DNA of 48,190 nucleotides from Orbus hercynius. Its GTDB lineage: Bacteria > Pseudomonadota > Gammaproteobacteria > Enterobacterales > Orbaceae. Every line of letters starts with the position of its first letter. The stretch's first letter is position 1. Positions 27,601 to 36,400 of this stretch are shown one piece after another. A program made the position numbers and the translations under genes. Location: NCBI RefSeq assembly GCF_003634275.1, contig NZ_RBWY01000006.1, forward strand, positions 1 through 48,190, in the 5' to 3' direction. The notes below the pieces were generated by a model. The model was not told where the DNA came from. It made no database searches and worked only from the letters and a program-made list of their open reading frames with translations.

Positions 27601-28535
27601 CCCTCGGTGCGTTCTAACATTTTGACTAACTCAGTAACCGCTTTAATGCTACGTTGTTGAATTGATACGGCTTCTCCATTACCTATCATGGCTTTTTTGG
27701 TTAACCCCGTCAGTACGGCGCCCGGCGGCATTTCGATTGCTAATCTCACGCCGCGTTCTCTGGCTGCAACCATACTATCAAACCAATGTACAGCACGGCA
27801 CATATTAAATGCCAAATCATAAGCGAGATCTTCTGGCTCAGTAATCATGCGCGCGGTACTGCTACTTAAATAATCTATTGTTGGACGCCTAAATGAAAGT
27901 GCCTTTATTGCTTGATATAATAAGTGTGCCGGTTGATTGAGTAACGGACAATGCGAAGGCACACTGACCGCTAAATGAGTGATAGATGCAGCCCCCCTAT
28001 CTTTAGCAATTGTAGCGACTTTTTGCATCGCCACATCACACCCCGAGATCACAAATTGTCGCTCATCATTTAAATTGGCCAAATAAACCGGTTGATGACT
28101 CGAATGTACCGCTTGCAAAATATCTTCAACTTGCTCTTGGAATAGTCCTTGAATAGCCGTCATGCCGTAACCGGCTGGATAAGCTTCTTCCATCAATGTA
28201 CCACGTAATGACACCAGTTTTACTGCATCATCAAAGGTTATCGCACCGGCTATCACGGCAGCAGGAAAAGCACCAATTGACAAACCACTAACCATGTTAG
28301 CGCTTACCCCCTGAGCTTGAAGCAAACGGGCATAAACCACCCCTGTAATTAAATCGCATAACTGCACTGCTCGAGTTTTTTGCAATGCTTGCTGACTATC
28401 TAATTGCAACACATCTTCATTTAACACCATACTGGCTTGTGATAACAATTGAGTGGTTAACGCCGAGGCCGGTAAGTGATGTAGCATACCGACCGTTTGT
28501 GTGCCTTGTCCGGGAAACGTCAATAATATTTTCAT
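27597..28535 (-). CDS. mdcH: Malonate decarboxylase-associated acyltransferase MdcH
   Basis: A FabD-like malonyl-CoA transacylase of 312 aa that primes the decarboxylase by charging the prosthetic group on MdcC with malonyl, later exchanged for acetyl. The N-terminal FPGQGTQTVGML and catalytic Ser86 in SGLSIGAF are visible; the catalytic His is probably in SVPSHCPLL. It is the last gene of the mdc operon, 11 bases after mdcG, and overlaps the convergent mdcR by four bases. Confidence 0.93.
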   Translation of the reverse strand: MKILLTFPGQGTQTVGMLHHLPASALTTQLLSQASMVLNEDVLQLDSQQALQKTRAVQLCDLITGVVYARLLQAQGVSANMVSGLSIGAFPAAVIAGAITFDDAVKLVSLRGTLMEEAYPAGYGMTAIQGLFQEQVEDILQAVHSSHQPVYLANLNDERQFVISGCDVAMQKVATIAKDRGAASITHLAVSVPSHCPLLNQPAHLLYQAIKALSFRRPTIDYLSSSTARMITEPEDLAYDLAFNMCRAVHWFDSMVAARERGVRLAIEMPPGAVLTGLTKKAMIGNGEAVSIQQRSIKAVTELVKMLERTEG

Positions 28536-28546
28536 CTTTTACCCTC

Positions 28547-29167
28547 CTATTGCCAAGGATTGGTCGTCATAATAGGGCCATGCACTGTTTTTAACATAGT
28601 TTGGCGATCTCGTACCCACTCATTTAATGCAAATGCGCCATTCGGTGTTTCGATTTGTGCATCAATACGCCCAGGTAGCCTAGATAAGCATTGTGATAAC
28701 TGAACAAACTGATCAAAATCACGTTCAACAGGGCTGCGAAACACAAGATCCAAATCACTGTTGTCATTCATTACTTGTACATCACTCGCTAATTGATAGC
28801 CAGCGCTGCCAGTTACGCCCCATATCCACGTCAAATCAATATCCATCAAGCAATCTAGCGCCTGCATTGCCGGTAATGACGACGACTGGCTAATTTTACT
28901 TATCGACTTTAATAATACCTCTTCCGGCGTTAAGCGCGCTATTACCTCTGCGCAATGTACTTTGGCGGCTAACCGCTGTGAACGATTTTGCCCCCGAATA
29001 CCGACAGCAACAAACTCAGCGGCGACTGCTTCACGCCGCACAACAACGGGATAAGTTGCAGCTCTTTGGCGATGAAACCACGCAGGTAGAGGGCCATCGA
29101 TAATTAGCGCATCATCTCGTGCAACCCAAAGTAAGTCATGAGGATGGAGATCATGCTGTGTATACAT
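28547..29167 (-). CDS. mdcG: Phosphoribosyl-dephospho-CoA transferase MdcG
   Basis: Attaches the 2'-(5''-triphosphoribosyl)-3'-dephospho-CoA prosthetic group to the acyl carrier MdcC. It is 206 aa, like Klebsiella MdcG. The segments RPHDL-like HPHDLLWV, YPVVVRREAV, WGVTGSAGYQLAS and NDNSDLDLVF (nucleotidyltransferase-type Asp residues) match the family, as does the ending GAFALNEWVRDRQTMLKT. It starts four bases after mdcF. Its substrate is made by MdcB, which is not encoded here. Confidence 0.92.
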   Translation of the reverse strand: MYTQHDLHPHDLLWVARDDALIIDGPLPAWFHRQRAATYPVVVRREAVAAEFVAVGIRGQNRSQRLAAKVHCAEVIARLTPEEVLLKSISKISQSSSLPAMQALDCLMDIDLTWIWGVTGSAGYQLASDVQVMNDNSDLDLVFRSPVERDFDQFVQLSQCLSRLPGRIDAQIETPNGAFALNEWVRDRQTMLKTVHGPIMTTNPWQ

Positions 29168-29170
29168 CGG

Positions 29171-30130
29171 TTATAAACCTGCTGTTAAAGTGATAAAAAC
29201 AGGTAATGTCACAATACACAAAATAGAACTAATTAATAAGGTTGCTTCAGCATCAGCAGATTGCACACCAAAACGGTTACCAAATACCACGCCAAAAAAT
29301 CCAGCTGACAACGCGAGCATTAAGACGGCGGTAATTGCTAGATCGCCATGTAAACCAAGCAGTAAGACCATCCCCCAAGCCAAAATGGGCTGAATCACCA
29401 ATTTAGTGATAGACGACACTGACACCACAAAATTCACTTTTAACGTACGAGCAGATAAAATCAAACCGGTTAAAAATAGTGCCGAAGCCGTCGCAGCAAG
29501 CCCTAGCGGTTTAATTGCTAATAAAACGATTTCAGGCATTTTAATGCCAACAGCCGATAATACCACCCCAAGTAAGGGTCCCCAAACAATCGGTTTGGTC
29601 ACTGAGCGCCAAGCTAAAATCGGTAGCATTGCTAATGATGATCCGCTTACCGTGCCATTCTCACGGGCTTTTTCACGTTCTAAGATCAGTAGACACAGTG
29701 GCGTTAACAATACTGAGCCACAAGCGATAGAAATCGCGACAGATAATGATACGCCAGTATTTTCACCAATCACACTCCCCAAAATCGGCAAACCTAACGC
29801 CGCATAGTTTGGTAAGGCAACGGTTAATGTTAATACTGCGGCTTCTTTCGCTGGTTTTTTAAATACATTGGTACTCAAAAAGTAAATAGCAGCAAAGATA
29901 ATCCACATTGATACCGCCAAAATCACAATTAAATACCATTGCTGTACAATGGCATTCCACGGGGTTTGTACCGTCGCACTGAATAATGCTGCGGGCAAGG
30001 CAAAATCCATCACAAATATATTCAATAACGCGACGTTTTTATTATCCACCATACCGCGTTTACCGGCAAAAAAACCTAAAAACATAATCACAAAAATCGG
30101 CGCTAGCGCCTTAAGAATGACATAAGCCAT
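29171..30130 (-). CDS. mdcF: Malonate transporter MdcF (auxin efflux carrier family)
   Basis: An inner-membrane transporter of 319 aa with about ten hydrophobic helices in two five-helix halves, a layout of the AEC/BART superfamily. The start reads KALAPIFVIMFLGFFAGKRG and a mid-protein ALPNYAALGLPILG is characteristic. Position inside the mdc operon, as in Klebsiella mdcABCDEFGH, supports malonate import. A 115-base gap separates it from mdcE and contains a 15-base palindrome. Confidence 0.9.
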   Translation of the reverse strand: MAYVILKALAPIFVIMFLGFFAGKRGMVDNKNVALLNIFVMDFALPAALFSATVQTPWNAIVQQWYLIVILAVSMWIIFAAIYFLSTNVFKKPAKEAAVLTLTVALPNYAALGLPILGSVIGENTGVSLSVAISIACGSVLLTPLCLLILEREKARENGTVSGSSLAMLPILAWRSVTKPIVWGPLLGVVLSAVGIKMPEIVLLAIKPLGLAATASALFLTGLILSARTLKVNFVVSVSSITKLVIQPILAWGMVLLLGLHGDLAITAVLMLALSAGFFGVVFGNRFGVQSADAEATLLISSILCIVTLPVFITLTAGL

Positions 30131-30200
30131 AATCTATCCTCATCTTGATGAAAAAAACCATCTATTAAAATAATTATTCCCTCAGTGATTGATGGACTCA

Positions 30201-30215
30201 CCATAATGATTATGG
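30201..30215. promoter_or_regulatory. Palindrome in the mdcE-mdcF gap
   Basis: CCATAAT-G-ATTATGG is a perfect 7+1+7 palindrome in the only sizeable gap within the downstream part of the operon. It may be a small regulator site or a weak hairpin affecting expression of mdcF onward. Confidence 0.35.
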
Positions 30216-30245
30216 CTAATCCTCTCATCAATCCCCCTAAGGTCG

Positions 30246-31052
30246 CTACCACTGAGCACGCATTTTTTCTCTCACCAATAAAGAAGCATGGCGATCCTTC
30301 GCCTGTAGGCGGCTGTGCAAAGACACGCCATCTTGCAATGCATCATTAATGGCGTCAACAATAGTTGCTTTAACCAATTCAATTTCATTGGCCATAGGCT
30401 GCATCGCATTGCTCATAGTAAGTAGTTTATACAATAGGCCAAGCTTGCTGTAGTTCTCGATATCATAAGCCATCGGTGGAATCGTTGCCGCGAGTTTTTC
30501 CAATGCTTCAACTGAACGTAACGTGATACGCGCCGCCGCTTCTTTACCCATTGCATGAATCATCACTTGGGGATCGTTAAAGGCAATCAAACGATTGGCT
30601 TGATAGCCGTGTGCTAAAAAGGCACCAGACATCGCTTTACCGACAATCAAGCCAATCACTGGGTGACCGGCTAAACGGGCATCAGCGTAAGCACTTGCAG
30701 CGCCCGCTAATGCTTGATGAATAGCAAAGGCTTCTTCACGCCTACCATAAGCTTGACTCGGCACATCAATAATGGCGACAATGGCGCGTTTATGCGGCTT
30801 ATCTTTATCAAGAGCAATCACATCACGCACCACTTTGGCCAGTGACCAGCCTTCAAGTAGTCCGACTTCACCCTGACGTGCTCGAGGGTAAAGACTATTA
30901 TGATCAGGCACGACTGCAATAAACCGCGCTGTTTTGCCATTAATTTCACCATCGGCGGCTTTCACTGATGCACACACACTTGGGCATAATGTGGCTTGTT
31001 CGGTTAATAATGAGAACCAATAATCGCCACGACTTACTGTTGACGTACTCAT
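30246..31052 (-). CDS. mdcE: Malonate decarboxylase gamma subunit MdcE
   Basis: The 268-aa gamma subunit. With MdcD it forms the carboxyltransferase-like enzyme that removes CO2 from malonyl-S-ACP to give acetyl-S-ACP. The crotonase-type fold segments KPHKRAIVAIIDVPSQAYGR and GLIVGKAMSGAFLAHGYQANRLIAF are clear. Its start overlaps the mdcD stop by four bases, so the two subunits are translationally coupled, as expected of an obligate heterodimer. Confidence 0.94.
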   Translation of the reverse strand: MSTSTVSRGDYWFSLLTEQATLCPSVCASVKAADGEINGKTARFIAVVPDHNSLYPRARQGEVGLLEGWSLAKVVRDVIALDKDKPHKRAIVAIIDVPSQAYGRREEAFAIHQALAGAASAYADARLAGHPVIGLIVGKAMSGAFLAHGYQANRLIAFNDPQVMIHAMGKEAAARITLRSVEALEKLAATIPPMAYDIENYSKLGLLYKLLTMSNAMQPMANEIELVKATIVDAINDALQDGVSLHSRLQAKDRHASLLVREKMRAQW

Positions 31053-31888
31053 TGGTGACCTCCTTTTGCAAATAATTGTTTCGCTGAATCACTGTCGACT
31101 TGAGTTGTGGTATCCACTGCCATGAGTTTATTTAAATAGTAATCATGCTGCTGGGAACGAAAGACCGCCGGTACCCCTTTATCTAAACACTGTTTCATCG
31201 CCTGTTTGACTTGCGCTAGCGAATCCTTCACTAATGCGTCAACAAAACCGGTTTCATAACGCACTTCACCACCGGTCATACTCCAAATAAATGGGCGATT
31301 ACGTGAGTTATACTCTTCAATGCCGGCTTCTTGTTCAATGACTTGTGGGCCATTCAATCCTAAACGCGCTTCACGAGTGACAATCAAGTAGCTGCACAAA
31401 CCGGCAGCAATGGACATACCACCAAAGCAGCCAACCGTACCCGTACTAATGCCAACGACTGGGACATAACGGCGTAAATCACTAATCGCCGCATGAATAT
31501 CGGCAATCGCCGCTAAACCAAGATTGGCTTCTTGTAAGCGTACGCCGCCGGTTTCTAACAATAAAACCGCTTGAGTTAATTTGCCCTGACGGCAATCCTC
31601 AGCGGCAAGTTCAAGCGCAGCAGCCATTTTAGCGCCAGAGACTTCACCCATACTGCCACCTTGAAATATTCCTTCAATTGCAATGACAACCGTTGGTTTA
31701 CCATCAATCGTGCCTTTAGCAATCACCATACCGTCATCAAATTCCGGTACAATTCCTTGCTTTTCGAGCCATGGCGAGGTAATTTTTTCAAATGGCCCTA
31801 ATAGCTCACGAAAACTACCCGCATCTAACAGATGACTTGCGCGTTTACGCGCATTGAGCTCGATAAAACTGACATCATTATTTGGCAT
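31049..31888 (-). CDS. mdcD: Malonate decarboxylase beta subunit MdcD
   Basis: The 279-aa beta subunit of malonyl-S-ACP decarboxylase, related to acetyl-CoA carboxylase carboxyltransferase beta. Typical stretches are SFIELNARKRASHLLD, VVIAIEGIFQGGSMGEVSGAKM and LLLETGGVRLQEANLG. I start at the ATG at 31888: GAGGAGG lies seven bases upstream, inside the last codons of mdcC, and the start overlaps the mdcC stop by 11 bases. An upstream in-frame ATG at 31930 would add 14 residues lying wholly within mdcC. Confidence 0.94.
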   Translation of the reverse strand: MPNNDVSFIELNARKRASHLLDAGSFRELLGPFEKITSPWLEKQGIVPEFDDGMVIAKGTIDGKPTVVIAIEGIFQGGSMGEVSGAKMAAALELAAEDCRQGKLTQAVLLLETGGVRLQEANLGLAAIADIHAAISDLRRYVPVVGISTGTVGCFGGMSIAAGLCSYLIVTREARLGLNGPQVIEQEAGIEEYNSRNRPFIWSMTGGEVRYETGFVDALVKDSLAQVKQAMKQCLDKGVPAVFRSQQHDYYLNKLMAVDTTTQVDSDSAKQLFAKGGHQ

Positions 31889-32180
31889 GACGAGCCTCCT
31901 CAAACACTTGTTCAATACGCAATTTTGCAACGCCTGGTGTAGCTGAAAAATCGTTAATTTCCAGCGTGCCCTTTGGCAGTGAATTCAGTAGTGCCAATCG
32001 CTCAAACAGATGCGTCCAAATTAATTTACTGCCATCTACCGATGTTTTGATAATAATGTTTAATACGTTTTCATCATGGGGCACAAACATAGCCTCAAGA
32101 TCACCAGAACCGACCACGCCTGCTAATGCCCGATTGGCTAATTGCTCCGTTGCTGGATAACTTAATTCGATTCGTTCCAT
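31878..32180 (-). CDS. mdcC: Malonate decarboxylase acyl carrier protein MdcC
   Basis: The 100-aa delta subunit, a dedicated acyl carrier that holds a phosphoribosyl-dephospho-CoA arm rather than phosphopantetheine. The attachment residue is Ser25 in VVGSGDLEAMF, the same position as in Klebsiella MdcC. It is related to the citrate lyase acyl carrier CitD. It follows a 117-base gap after mdcA, where mdcB sits in Klebsiella. Confidence 0.93.
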   Translation of the reverse strand: MERIELSYPATEQLANRALAGVVGSGDLEAMFVPHDENVLNIIIKTSVDGSKLIWTHLFERLALLNSLPKGTLEINDFSATPGVAKLRIEQVFEEARHAK

Positions 32181-32297
32181 AATATCCTCTTATTTTTCAC
32201 AGATTCATTTATTGCCACAACTTAGTGATATAAAGCCTAAGCAAGTGTTCAACAATAAATGGAGATGTTACAAACGCTTGCTGAACAAAGACTGGTA
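32181..32297 (-). other. mdcA-mdcC gap lacking mdcB
   Basis: In Klebsiella mdcB (triphosphoribosyl-dephospho-CoA synthase) lies between mdcA and mdcC. Here only 117 bases remain. I translated the minus strand and found one short open stretch of about 37 codons ending at a TAA, with no resemblance to the MdcB/CitG C-terminus as I remember it. There is no credible mdcB remnant. The segment supplies the mdcC ribosome-binding site (AGAGGA). Confidence 0.6.
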
Positions 32298-33962
32298 TTA
32301 CCAGCTTCTAAATTTTGCCGGAGGATTATATAATCCTCCTGACCACTCGACGAGCTCAGCAACACTGGTTGCCGCTAACAATGAACGACTTGCATCCGTT
32401 GGGCGAATACCAATATCTTGTGGATAAACCACCTTACCTTCACGGCGAAATTGCTCAACACGCTTTGCATCGACACCTAAACCAATATCCGTAATCCCAG
32501 CAACCGCTGCCACCATCGCACGTCTTTCTTCTAATGATTTAGCTTGATACAAATACGCAATGCCTTCTTCGGTTAATACATGGGTAATATCATCACCATA
32601 AATCATCACTGGCGGTATCGACATCCCTGACTCTTTCCCTACTGACACGGCATCAAGCGTTTCAACAAACGTCGGTTTGCCACCCGCCTGATAAGTCTCA
32701 ACCATCTGTACCACCAGTTTATGACCCCGACCTATTGGGTCCTCAGCTTTTTGCATCATCTCAAGCCACGCATGAGTTGCATGACGGCGTCCATGTGGGT
32801 CGTGCCCCATATTTGGCGCACCACCAAATCCCGATAAACGCCCGCGCGTCACCGTTGATGAGTTACCATAACCATCAACTTGTAGCGTTGAACCAACAAA
32901 CATATCAACCGCATATTGACCGGCGAGTTGGCATAAGGTTCGGTTAGAGCGCATGCTACCGTCGTGACCGGTGAAGAAGATATCCGGACGAGCAGCCACG
33001 TATTTTTCCATACCCAGCTCACTACCAAAACAGTGCACATTTTCAACCCAGCCACTTTCAATGGCAGGAATCAGTGTTGGATGCGGATTAAGTGCCCAGT
33101 ATTTACAGATTTTGCCTTTTAAGCCTAACTGTTCACCATAAGTGGGTAATAACAGTTCAATCGCCGCAGTATTAAAACCAATGCCGTGGTTAAGTGATTG
33201 CACTTGATGCTTAGCATAAATCCCTTTAATTGCCATCATCGCCATCAACACATGAATCGGTTTAATTAAACGCGGATCACGAGTAAATAGCGGTTCCATA
33301 AAGAACGGTTTATCTGCCACCACCACAAAATCAACCCATGAACCGGGAATATCAACGCGCGGTAAGTCTGATACATCATCAACAATTTCATTGACTTGCG
33401 CGATGACAATACCGTTTTTAAATGCCGTTGATTCAATAATTGATGGGCTATCTTCGGTACTTGGCCCAGTATAAAGATTACCATTGCGGTCGGCTTTATA
33501 CGCAGCGACTAATGCAACATTTGGCGTTAAATCCATAAACAAGCGCGAATAAAGCTCGATATAAGTATGTATTGCGCCAATTTCTAATGCGCCATCGGCC
33601 AGCAGCTGTGAAATACGTAAACTCTGCGTACCTGAAAATGAGAAATCTAACTTTTTCGCAATGCCTTTTTCAAAAATATCAAGGTGCTCTGGTAAGCCGA
33701 TACTTGGCATTAACATATGAAGATTATTGACTTTATTTGGATCGACTTGCACTAACATACGCGCTAAAAAATCAGCTTGTTTTTGATTATTGCCTTCAAG
33801 CACCACGCGATCGCCGGAAGCTAATAGTTTTTCGAGAATGGCTGGAAAATCTTGGGTTGGGAGGACTTTACCCTGAGTAATCGTTTTGACCGCTTCAAGA
33901 CGACGTTGTTTTTCGTTCAACCGATTGTTCCAATTCCGGTCAGATGTCTGTGTTCTTATCAT
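32298..33962 (-). CDS. mdcA: Malonate decarboxylase alpha subunit MdcA
   Basis: The 554-aa acetyl-S-ACP:malonate ACP transferase. It swaps acetate on MdcC for malonate, releasing acetate and regenerating malonyl-S-ACP. Recognisable segments include RRLEAVKTITQGKVLPTQDFP near the start, VDIPGSWVDFVVVADKPFFM, NHGIGFNTAAIELLLPTYG, GFGGAPNMGHDPHGRRHATHAW and the C-terminal WSGGLYNPPAKFRSW. It is the first gene of the operon. The 283-base gap upstream, AT-rich, should hold the MdcR-controlled promoter; I see no unambiguous LysR box there. Confidence 0.96.
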   Translation of the reverse strand: MIRTQTSDRNWNNRLNEKQRRLEAVKTITQGKVLPTQDFPAILEKLLASGDRVVLEGNNQKQADFLARMLVQVDPNKVNNLHMLMPSIGLPEHLDIFEKGIAKKLDFSFSGTQSLRISQLLADGALEIGAIHTYIELYSRLFMDLTPNVALVAAYKADRNGNLYTGPSTEDSPSIIESTAFKNGIVIAQVNEIVDDVSDLPRVDIPGSWVDFVVVADKPFFMEPLFTRDPRLIKPIHVLMAMMAIKGIYAKHQVQSLNHGIGFNTAAIELLLPTYGEQLGLKGKICKYWALNPHPTLIPAIESGWVENVHCFGSELGMEKYVAARPDIFFTGHDGSMRSNRTLCQLAGQYAVDMFVGSTLQVDGYGNSSTVTRGRLSGFGGAPNMGHDPHGRRHATHAWLEMMQKAEDPIGRGHKLVVQMVETYQAGGKPTFVETLDAVSVGKESGMSIPPVMIYGDDITHVLTEEGIAYLYQAKSLEERRAMVAAVAGITDIGLGVDAKRVEQFRREGKVVYPQDIGIRPTDASRSLLAATSVAELVEWSGGLYNPPAKFRSW

Positions 33963-34245
33963 ATATAAACCTCAAAGAATTAGTTAACTCAATTAAGCAA
34001 CTATATTAATTCGGTAAGGTTATGGTAAACACCTAAAGCAGCACTATCAATTAACGAAACATCACAATCGTTAGCTTTTTAGTAATGATTAAACTAATCC
34101 TCTCAATTGTATTAATTTTTAATAATAAAAATCATTAATCACGCAGGAAAGATAACCAAAATGGGGAGAATGAAGAAGTGATAAAAAAACCAAAAAGAAG
34201 TAAACAAAATAGGATGTACAATCCTATTTTGTCATATTAAATCAA

Positions 34246-35625
34246 TTAACGCCGTGGTAAACCGCCAAAGCCGCCCATACCGCCGCCCATCATACCTTTC
34301 ATGCCGCGCATCATTTTCATCATGCCGCCGCCTTTCATTTTTTTCATCATGCGCTGCATATCATCAAACTGCTTAAGCAATTTATTAACATCTTGCACCT
34401 GTGTACCTGACCCTTGTGCAATGCGACGTTTACGCGACCCTTTAATAATTTCCGGATTTAATCGCTCTTTAAAGGTCATCGAGTTAATCATCGCTTCCAT
34501 CTTAACCGTTACTTTATCATCCATTTGTGCTTTAATATGTTCAGGCAATTGACCTGCACCGGGTAATTTGGCTAACATCGCACTCATCCCGCCCATATTA
34601 CGCATTTGTTTAAGCTGTTCTTGAAAATCATTAAAATCAAATTTATCGCCTTTTTTGATTTTCTTCGCCATGCGCTCCGCTTTTTCACGATCAACCTTGC
34701 TCTCCATCTCTTCAATCAGGGATAAGACATCGCCCATACCTAAAATTCGTGAGGCAATACGATCAGGATAAAACGGTTCTAATGCATCGGTTTTTTCGCC
34801 CATACCCAAAAATTTAATTGGCTTACCGGTAATGCTACGAATTGATAGTGCCGCACCGCCGCGCGCATCACCATCAACTTTAGTCAAAACAACACCCGTT
34901 AGGGGTAACGCATCATTAAATGCTTTGGCCGTATTTGCCGCATCTTGCCCGGTCATGGCATCAACGACAAATAGCGTCTCAATTGGATTAATTGCTTGAT
35001 GGAGTAATTTAATCTCACCCATCATATCGCTATCAACATGTAATCGACCAGCAGTATCGACAATTAGCACATCAAAAAACTGTAACTTGGCATGAGAGAT
35101 CGCTTTATTAACAATATCAATCGGTTTTTGGTTAATATCAGAGGGGAAAAACTCAACATCAATCGCATTAGCTAGCGTTTCTAACTGCTTAATTGCTGCA
35201 GGGCGATAAACGTCAGCCGAAACCACTAAGACTTTCTTTTTATGCTTCTCTTTTAAAAATTTAGCAAGCTTGGCAACGCTGGTGGTTTTACCTGCACCTT
35301 GCAGACCCGCCATTAACATCACCGCAGGAGGCTGAGTGGCTAAGTTTAAAGTACTATTTTGCTCCCCCATAGCTAGCGTTAATTCGTGTTGAACAATTTT
35401 GATAAACTCTTGCCCAGGTGTCAGGCTCTTGTTGACATCAAGCCCAACCGCCTTCTCTTTAACCTGATTAATAAAATCGCGAACCACCGGGAGTGCAACA
35501 TCAGCCTCAAGTAATGCCATTCGTACATCACGCAAAGCTTCTTTAATATTATCTTCAGTTAATCTTCCCCGACCACTAATATTACGTAAAGTCTGGGATA
35601 ATCTATCGGTTAAATTCTCAAACAT
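34246..35625 (-). CDS. ffh: Signal recognition particle protein Ffh
   Basis: The GTPase of the signal recognition particle, which with 4.5S RNA targets nascent membrane proteins to FtsY and SecYEG. It is 459 aa (E. coli 453). The N domain is at about 1-85 and the G domain follows with GLQGAGKTTSVAKLA (P loop), DTAGRLHVD and TKVDGDARGGAAL. The methionine-rich M domain (about 300-459) carries the RNA/signal-binding segment SRKRRIAQGSG and ends in a Met/Gly-rich tail GGMMKMMRGMKGMMGG. It is monocistronic and divergent from the next gene. Confidence 0.97.
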   Translation of the reverse strand: MFENLTDRLSQTLRNISGRGRLTEDNIKEALRDVRMALLEADVALPVVRDFINQVKEKAVGLDVNKSLTPGQEFIKIVQHELTLAMGEQNSTLNLATQPPAVMLMAGLQGAGKTTSVAKLAKFLKEKHKKKVLVVSADVYRPAAIKQLETLANAIDVEFFPSDINQKPIDIVNKAISHAKLQFFDVLIVDTAGRLHVDSDMMGEIKLLHQAINPIETLFVVDAMTGQDAANTAKAFNDALPLTGVVLTKVDGDARGGAALSIRSITGKPIKFLGMGEKTDALEPFYPDRIASRILGMGDVLSLIEEMESKVDREKAERMAKKIKKGDKFDFNDFQEQLKQMRNMGGMSAMLAKLPGAGQLPEHIKAQMDDKVTVKMEAMINSMTFKERLNPEIIKGSRKRRIAQGSGTQVQDVNKLLKQFDDMQRMMKKMKGGGMMKMMRGMKGMMGGGMGGFGGLPRR

Positions 35626-35758
35626 AATTTTCTCAATAGTGCTAAAAAAGTCTTTCTATCATGATACCAGAAATTTATAATAAATAGGTATGTGATTTGA
35701 AATGCCAACCACATATTTTCACTCATTTTAATAAAAAATAATAATAAGGAACAATTAT

Positions 35759-36325
35759 ATGTCACAAAATCAAATGCCTAACCCGAAAGTCGATATTGAA
35801 CGAGTTAATGAAATCAAAAAAGCCAGTTTTTGGGTCAGCCAAGTGTTTATTCTTCTTGCCACGGTTATTGGTGTTTATTTAGCGGCAAGCCAAGGCTATA
35901 AGCAAGCGGTGCAATTCGAAAACATGACGAGTTATAAAGAGAGCTACTATTTACAAAAATCACTACAATATGAATTGCAAGATAATATTGTGCTATTAAA
36001 AGGCTATATGGCAAAAATTCAAGATAGTAACTATTATGGCGCGCGTAACGAACCCCTCAATTTTTATACGCTGATTTGGGAAAATATGAAGTTTTCTAGC
36101 ACAACATTATCAACGCCGCCAATGCTTTTGCGTCAAGCTCAACAATTTTATCGTGAAGTGGCAAAACTGCATGAAAGTATTGCTATCAGTGATATTTCCG
36201 TGCCAACAGGCATTAAAAAACTACAAGCACAAATTGATATCGTTGAGCAGCAACTTATCCCCACATTAGAGAAGAATACCGCACAAATTCAACATGAACT
36301 TGCTGGTTCTGATATTATTTTATAG
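35759..36325 (+). CDS. Single-pass membrane protein of unknown function
   Basis: I do not recognise this 188-aa protein. A short cytosolic N-terminus (about 1-24) is followed by one transmembrane helix (about 25-44, FWVSQVFILLATVIGVYLAA). The remainder is a soluble, largely helical domain with coiled-coil-like spacing (about 55-185), presumably periplasmic. There are no cysteines in the soluble part. The AAGGAACA ribosome-binding site is good. It is divergent from ffh and convergent with the lipoprotein gene at 36401, so it appears to be transcribed alone. Confidence 0.75.
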   Translation: MSQNQMPNPKVDIERVNEIKKASFWVSQVFILLATVIGVYLAASQGYKQAVQFENMTSYKESYYLQKSLQYELQDNIVLLKGYMAKIQDSNYYGARNEPLNFYTLIWENMKFSSTTLSTPPMLLRQAQQFYREVAKLHESIAISDISVPTGIKKLQAQIDIVEQQLIPTLEKNTAQIQHELAGSDIIL

Positions 36326-36358
36326 TGTAGTGATGGAGCAACGCTCAATCATTACTCG

Positions 36359-36377
36359 GCCGCCTATCGACGGCGGC
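36359..36377. terminator. GC-rich hairpin between convergent genes
   Basis: GCCGCC (36359-36364) and GGCGGC (36372-36377) pair around a 7-base loop. It lies between the stops of the convergent membrane-protein and lipoprotein genes and is much more GC-rich than its flanks. There is no strong T run on either side. Confidence 0.45.
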
Positions 36378-36400
36378 GATTTACACGGTTGATCGAGTTA

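Noticed and set aside
32212-32427. Plus-strand ORF across the mdcA-mdcC gap
   Set aside because: It mostly overlaps the mdcA 3' end in the antisense direction and has no ribosome-binding site or family resemblance.
33963-34245. LysR (T-N11-A) box upstream of mdcA
   Set aside because: Many T-N11-A matches occur in this AT-rich gap, and none is a convincing dyad distinguishable from chance.
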